DNA of 64,000 bases from Celoporthe dispersa (taxonomy: Eukaryota > Ascomycota > Sordariomycetes > Diaporthales > Cryphonectriaceae), in NCBI GenBank assembly GCA_016584495.1, contig WAID01000005.1, positions 744,501-808,500 of the forward strand. Direction: 5' to 3'. Shown one piece after another: positions 58,789-64,000 of the stretch (positions within the stretch are counted from its first letter, which is position 1; each line of letters starts with the position of its first letter). The position numbers and the translations under genes are program-made. The notes beneath the pieces were generated by a model that saw nothing but the letters and a program-made list of their open reading frames with translations, did no database searches and was not told where the DNA came from.

Positions 58789-60078
58789 CTAAGCATATCT
58801 TGCGGAGCCGTGGCCGAACCAGAGCTCATCTGACCTTGTGGACAGCGTCCTGCTGAGCTGGGTCGCAGGCACGCTGAAGGTCGAGATTGGCGAGACCATC
58901 ATGTTGTTGTAGCTGGCGCCGACCGAACCCTCAGGCGAGACGACCGATGCGGCCTCGGGGCTCGGGTACGTGAAGCGCCTGTTGCTGTCATCTCCTGGGC
59001 CTGCTGCGGGCAGCAGCGCTCCAACCCAGCCAAGCGCCATCTGCTCCTCCATCTGCTGGCGGGTGGCCGGCGGCGGCGTCACCGCCGCGAGGTGCTTACG
59101 CTCGCCCTGGTTCCACCACTGGTTCTCGAAGCCGTTGTCAACCGTCATCATCGCGTGGCCGAGGGCTTCGAGCTCGTGCCGGCGGGCGGGGTCGTCTCCC
59201 TGTGGCGGAGACTCGACTATGGGTCTGCCTCGTTGCTCAGGGGTCCGCGGTCGCCGGCTGGAGTGCTCCGACGAGGGCTTCTGGGAAGCAACAGAGGAAG
59301 AGGGCCGCAGATAAGGATCGGGCTCCAGGAAGGGCTCAAAGCCCATGGGGAACTGCCAAGTGCCCTCCCATGGCATGTCAGCCTCCCCAAGTCGGAAACG
59401 AGACGGCACCTCAGGCAGGTCCTTCCAGACATCGGAATTTGTCCTGGCCTGGGGCCCAGCGCGGTGTGCTGTCGACTGTCCAGGCGCCTCTGCATCCCCG
59501 GACTGTGCGCCGACAACATCCCAGTTGTTATCGCTTAGTGGCGGTGGTGCCGAACGTCCTCGCTGGTGTCGCTCGGCAGGCGAGGCCGACCACTCTGCGC
59601 GAGACTGTCGGCGCTCTTCAGGAGGGAATGGCCCAAGCGGCGGTGGTTCAGGGATGGCTTCTATCTGTCTCGGCTCGCTCCGCTCATGGAGGTATGGCGC
59701 CGGCAGCAGGTAGCTTGGGTCGTAGTTTGGTGTTTCTCGGAACTCAGCGTGCTGGGTCCGGCGTGGTGTGGCCTGTTCTTGATGCGTGTGGTGCAGGTCA
59801 AATCGTGGTGCATCGCTCCCTCGGAACGGCTGTACAGATGGTGCGGCGAGATAGTTGGTCGTTGGGGCAGGTACAGTCCTGGGAAAGCCTGGGTGTCTCT
59901 CCCGCAGGGCACGAGACTTGAACTCGATGCCGTGTGTTCGAGGATTGTGCTGGCCGGACCAGGACACTCCGAACTCAACCTTGACAAAGACCTGGGGCCT
60001 CTGCAGGCTTTGGGCGCTCGGCCTCATCAGAGGGTTATCCATGTTTGGTATGGGAGTTGTCTGCCAAAACGTGACCAT
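58789..60078 (-). CDS. Unknown disordered protein, Pro/Arg/Ser-rich
   Basis: Unrecognised, single open frame of 429 aa, or 417 aa if it begins at the second methionine (MDNPLMRPSAQSLQRP). A short possibly ordered N-terminal segment (QVFVKVEFGVSWSGQHNPRT, then GIEFKSRALRERHPG) is followed by long Pro/Arg/Ser/Glu-rich sequence (EAIPEPPPLGPFPPEERRQS, SRRPRTPEQRGRP). A second, more ordered stretch reads HELEALGHAMMTVDNGFENQ then WWNQGERKHL. The C-terminus is Ser-rich (TFSVPATQLSRTLSTRSDEL). No transmembrane segment or catalytic motif is seen. Codon use resembles the recognised genes, and the length without stops supports coding. A regulatory role is possible but unsupported. Confidence 0.65.
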   Translation of the reverse strand: MVTFWQTTPIPNMDNPLMRPSAQSLQRPQVFVKVEFGVSWSGQHNPRTHGIEFKSRALRERHPGFPRTVPAPTTNYLAAPSVQPFRGSDAPRFDLHHTHQEQATPRRTQHAEFRETPNYDPSYLLPAPYLHERSEPRQIEAIPEPPPLGPFPPEERRQSRAEWSASPAERHQRGRSAPPPLSDNNWDVVGAQSGDAEAPGQSTAHRAGPQARTNSDVWKDLPEVPSRFRLGEADMPWEGTWQFPMGFEPFLEPDPYLRPSSSVASQKPSSEHSSRRPRTPEQRGRPIVESPPQGDDPARRHELEALGHAMMTVDNGFENQWWNQGERKHLAAVTPPPATRQQMEEQMALGWVGALLPAAGPGDDSNRRFTYPSPEAASVVSPEGSVGASYNNMMVSPISTFSVPATQLSRTLSTRSDELWFGHGSARYA

Positions 60079-61010
60079 GGCGGACAGACGAGAGGAGATA
60101 TAAGTTGGAACGGCACAAGGTGTCAGATTTAGGCTCGGTCAGATTCGGTTTGTCAGTCCCACACACACTCGGCCAAGCGCCGGGGATCTTTAGGAACACA
60201 AGGAGGGGGCAGTGAGATCTGGGGCCGGGACTAGAATGTGGCCAAATTCTTTGGGGCCCTGGCGTAGGGTTGCGTCCCGTGAGATGTTGCAATGAAAAGG
60301 TGGTACCTGGTTGCCAGCTCATGCAGTTGGACACAGGTTGGTGTGGCGACTCCCTTCCCGAGGCCTGGGGTGTGTGACTTTGGACGAGTATTTGAACTTG
60401 AACTGCCGTCTGTGCCTGCACTGCTCTGGTGGAGACCTGGCCGCCAAATATGAGCTTGCTCAGAGAGACGACAAGCCGCACGAGCGACAGACCCCCGAGC
60501 TCGAATTGACGGGCGGGGCCCACCAAAGGTCCCAAGAATCTGGCAACCTGGAGGTGGCACTAGAGAGACGCCCGAGGGTAGAGATCGAGTGTGGCTCGCG
60601 GGTGGCGGGCAGGCTGTCGAGATGGCCGCCGTAGATGGCCGCAGGATAGGTGTTCTTCCAGCGGTAAGAGTGGGGTGAGCCGAGTGACCTCAGCGTCTGG
60701 ACGAGGTACTGTAGATGTCAAAACGGGCAAAATGATGGCCCCGGTCACTGAGCGTGGGGAATGGGGTTGTTGACCCAAGAGGGAGGTGGTCCTGGGGGTC
60801 TGTAGAGAACGAGCAGAAGCAGCAAGTGGCTGGATGCTTTGCTGGTCAAGGTCGCCAACAGGCGAGTCGGCTTTTATCCTGGGGTGGGGACCCCTGATCC
60901 AGGAGGGCAAGATTGATACTGTGGTAGGCTTGGTAGCTGCCTCGATGAACAAGACCAGATCTATGGCTGTGAAAGGGGGTGGATAATCCTCTGAGCAGTC
61001 GAGCCCCTAC

Positions 61011-61052
<42 letters not shown>

Positions 61053-63046
61053 TTTGTTGTAGTTTGTTTGTTTCGCACAAGGCCGTTTCACGTGGTGCGC
61101 TTCTCGGGCACAACTAGTCGAGATGCAGGCGCACCGAAAGAGACCGAATATTTTCGACGCGTCGCTTCGTCGTCCCAACCTCCTGGGGCCTTTTTGCACC
61201 GAAACAGGGACTGCCAGCTGTGGAGCCTTGTATTCCTTCACGATGATATGATGAGCTGTTGAGCTGGCTGACAAGGGGAGCGCTGTTCGCAGGTCGGCAG
61301 GGCCCAACGCTGTAGGATTCAGGGCTGGCGGGCCTCTCCTGGCTGTGTGTAAAGAGCGGCGACAGGCGAAAGACGACAGGAGGAGAGGTGTTGACGGCGG
61401 ATCAACGCCTGCCTGCCTGGATAGCGAGCAGCCCAGGTAAGCCGAGGTGCAGTCAGGTCAGATAATGTCAGGTCAGACGGTTGAGGCGGTGACGGGGAGC
61501 CACTGCAGAGACGAGGTTCATGTTCATTTATGGGGCTGGCTTCACGATTGAGCCCTGAGGGGTCCAGCGGCCCAAGAGACGACAAGCGAGACGATGTCGG
61601 TGGTGATGGGCCTCTCGTCCTCCCTACTCGGCTCGTGGCGCGGCATGCCCGTTGGCACGAGTTCTAGTCGGTTCGGTGGCGCAGGCCTGGAAGATTATGT
61701 GTTACGCCGCCCTCTCCGTCGATTCTCTGTTACACCTGGGTCGGCCACGATCATAGCCCAAGTTGTACGCCGACGAGTGCCCCTCGGCGCCGGCGGTGTG
61801 TCGCACGTTCTGCAGAGATCCGTCCTGCACGAGTCACGGAGACGCCGTCTAGGACGAGAAATGAGGCCGATCTCGTCAATCGTGGACCCCCTTGTGCCCA
61901 GAGTGCCGGATCAAGATGAAGGAGTTGCCTGTGCCGGGGTGGCCTGCACCAGCTTGCGTAGGTGAGGTGACAAAAATTGACAGGACCTGGGCCTGAAGGA
62001 AGGAGGAAGGTGGAGGTTGACGACGATGATGCTGCTGCAGCCCTGTAATTTGAGTGCTGACCTGATAATGGAGAACGGCAGGTGGTATGCACAGATCCCC
62101 TGGCAGGGGATCGGGGTCTTGATTGATCAGGTGACCTGCTTCCCGCCAAGTTCCCCAGCGCAGACCCTTAGTACAGACCCCACGCCTTAGCCACAAAGAG
62201 GATGCCCTTCCCCCAGTGCCGCTATTTTTAGGGAGGATATTCGATTAGCGACACACCCACATGCATCTTTTTGGACATCTGCAACACAGCCACGTTGCAT
62301 CAGATCTCAAATTTCACGAGAACCCCCCCCTCCTGAAGCTCGGAATATCGCGACCGGCCTGTCTCCAGTTGTGTGTGTGTGTGTGGCTTTTCGCTTACGA
62401 CGGCCTCATCTCGCGCCGCCTTTCCTAACTGCCCTCATCTCCTCTCGTCATCCTCACGACGAGGCTGACAGGACTCGGAGTCTACGTGCTCGGACCCAGG
62501 GACGAAACAATTCAGGCATCTAACGTTCAATATGCCGACGACTCCTTTCTGGATAATATCTCGACCAGCGCCCTGGACCAACGCATGGAAAGAGGACCAT
62601 AGTATGTCATACTCTGCTCCAGCCTCGAGGAGCAGCACACTCTTCCTCCCGCGAGCCCCTTCCATCCTTCCCTCGTACGCATAGCCTGGAATCCTCGGGT
62701 TGTGCTCGGCTCCGAAATGGATCGATTCCCTGTCCAGGCGTATAACCTACCAGACAACACTCAACGTTCGTCGGCTTCCTCTTCGACGCAAAGACCAGTG
62801 GCTCCCCGAGTGCACCTTGTTGACGCGGCTGGCGGGAACCGCAGCCAGGAAGCGACATGTTCGGGTCACTTGCAACAGGCATCCAAGCAGGATATGTGTG
62901 CTGGCCCGTTGCGAAGGCAGCTGACCACCACCCTTTTGACAACAGATGCAGCGTGTCCCATCTCAGACTTGACGACACGAAACGGCTGACCTGATACTTC
63001 GTGGAGGCCCCTCTTACTCGCGAGGTCGCCGAGTCGCTCTCCCTCC
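60079..63046. other. Intergenic with CTG repeat
   Basis: 3 kb without a supported gene. The left part should be the promoter of the 58789-60078 gene. A CTG trinucleotide run lies at 61017-61050, reading as polySer or polyGln only in short chance ORFs. ORFs at 61594-61965 (+) and 62607-62978 (-) show no motif or splice support. Confidence 0.5.
61017..61050. repeat. (CTG)n microsatellite
   Basis: About eleven CTG units in an intergenic region, followed by a short T run. No coding frame around it is convincing. Confidence 0.9.
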
Positions 63047-64000
63047 TTAAACTGCCTTGCTGCCCGCCGAGCTGTCTATCCCTTCCCCACCGGGGCCACG
63101 ACCACCACTTTCCTCCCCCATCTCATGCTGACCCTCGTTCCAGAATTCTGTCACCCCTCTCCCTCTCTTCGTGCTCATCATCCCGACGAGGTTGAACGGG
63201 TCCACCAGCGTCACCCAGAACGGCCTCGTGTCCTTGTACCCGGGCCCGACCACCTCCGTCACCCCGTCGCGCGCGAGATACATCTTGGTGCTCTTGGGCA
63301 GGTACTTCCTTGGGTGCCTGACGTTCCAGAGATACGCGTTGCACAGCATGAGTGTCGCCTCGAACACATAAAAGAACCACTCGTAGCGCACCTCCGGCCC
63401 GAGCGCGTCGGGAGTGAGCCCCGGGCCGAAGTGGAGCTCCGCCAGGCTGAAGTACTCGACGATGCGGTAGATGGTCCTGACGGCGATGAGCGTACTGCTC
63501 GCATATAGCGTCCGCAGCACGCCCGTCAGCTTCAGGCTGCGGACCCCCGCTGCGTGGACGCGGCGGTGGAAGGTGCCCGCCAGCGCGAGGAACAGCATGA
63601 CCACGACGATCTGGATGAGCAGTGCCGCCTTGAGGAGGGCCTTGCCGATGTTCTGCTGGGACTCGCGCAGGGACTGGTTGGTCGAGTAGCTGGCACCGTT
63701 CCCGTTGAGCGCCTCGACGATGGCCGAGATGAACGCGAAGGTTGTCAGCACGCGCCCCGGATGGATCGGTGAGAGGTGCGGGACGTAGTAGAGGATGCGG
63801 CCGAGGATCTGGTAGTTGGCCAGCTCAAACAGGGGCCTGTGGTCGCTATCAGCTGTCTACCTCTGAGGAGAAAGGCTGCCAGGAGGCAAGCATACGGTGC
63901 CGCGTATACCAGACACACGCTGACGATGGGCTTCACGAGGTTCGTATAGTCAAACGCAGCCATCTCTCGTGTGATGAAACCGGCGGTAAAGAGGATCCCG
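63047..64000 (-). CDS. RTA1-like (lipid-translocating exporter family) membrane protein, 5' end outside window
   Basis: Seven-helix fungal membrane protein of the RTA1/RSB1 family, associated with sphingoid-base export and resistance to toxic lipophilic compounds. Two exons are visible, 63896-64000 (continuing beyond the window) and 63047-63836, joined in phase (CC+G). Landmarks: LFTAGFITRE, AAPPLFELANYQILGRILYY then VPHLSPIHPGRVLTTF, EALNGNGASYSTNQSLRESQ, LKLTGVLRTLYASSTLIAVR followed by TIYRIVEYF, and the loop-to-helix YEWFFYVFEATLMLCNAYLW with NVRHPRKYLP. ORF length to the edge is about 298 residues. An ATG at 63963 exists, but the frame continues upstream with membrane-like sequence (GILFTAGF), and family members have one more helix there, so the true start is probably outside. 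The C-terminal tail is Gly/Glu-rich. Confidence 0.9.

Noticed and set aside
1..64000. CRISPR arrays, prophage, rRNA or intact transposons
   Set aside because: No regularly spaced repeats, integrase or transposase motifs, or rRNA-like sequence were found; the repeats present are plain microsatellites and homopolymers.

Overview
The window reads as nuclear DNA of a filamentous ascomycete, most likely a Sordariomycete. It has short spliceosomal introns (about 50-110 nt, GT...AG, CTRAY-like branch sites), GC-rich coding sequence between CT-rich and simple-repeat gene flanks, and typical filamentous-fungal genes: white collar-1, Argonaute, fungal SDR, RTA1-like and DUF7702-like membrane proteins, and a 2EXR protein. 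No operons, rRNA, tRNA, CRISPR arrays or intact transposons were seen.

Layout. 0-10.5 kb: cofactor-independent phosphoglycerate mutase, a short-chain dehydrogenase, three very small membrane-protein genes in a row, and a minus-strand Sro7/Lgl-family exocytosis protein. 12.8-23 kb: a secreted GH106-like glycoside hydrolase (+), then on the minus strand an M19 dipeptidase ending in HDEL, an anion:cation-symporter-type MFS permease and a DUF7702-like multipass protein. 25.5-28.7 kb: an Argonaute with the complete catalytic tetrad, followed upstream by about 4.5 kb without a recognised gene. 33-40.4 kb: a 2EXR-domain protein, then rna14 (CstF-77) and asf1 arranged head to head. 44-52 kb: the blue-light receptor and transcription factor wc-1, an unknown protein with an Asp run, and 3-isopropylmalate dehydrogenase. 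52-64 kb: gene-poor, with one disordered orphan protein and, cut by the right edge, an RTA1-like membrane protein.

Most genes are unrelated housekeeping or accessory functions and do not form an evident pathway or biosynthetic cluster. The clearest functional themes are gene regulation (Argonaute silencing, Rna14 3'-end processing, Asf1 chromatin assembly, WC-1 light response) and nutrient scavenging or secretion (GH106-like enzyme, dipeptidase, permease, Sro7).

The most striking property of the sequence is that seven well-conserved genes carry ten single-base indels, nearly all in short G/C runs, while the coding sequence on both sides stays well conserved; an eighth gene probably has one more. 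Codon-phase arithmetic across the exons agrees with each call. Sequencing or assembly error is the simplest explanation, so these are annotated as real genes with a broken reading frame. No convincing new multi-gene system was found; the best leads are the HDEL-tailed dipeptidase, the tiny membrane-protein trio, the long Argonaute leader region and an in-frame cysteine-rich 69-nt intron in the GH106-like gene.
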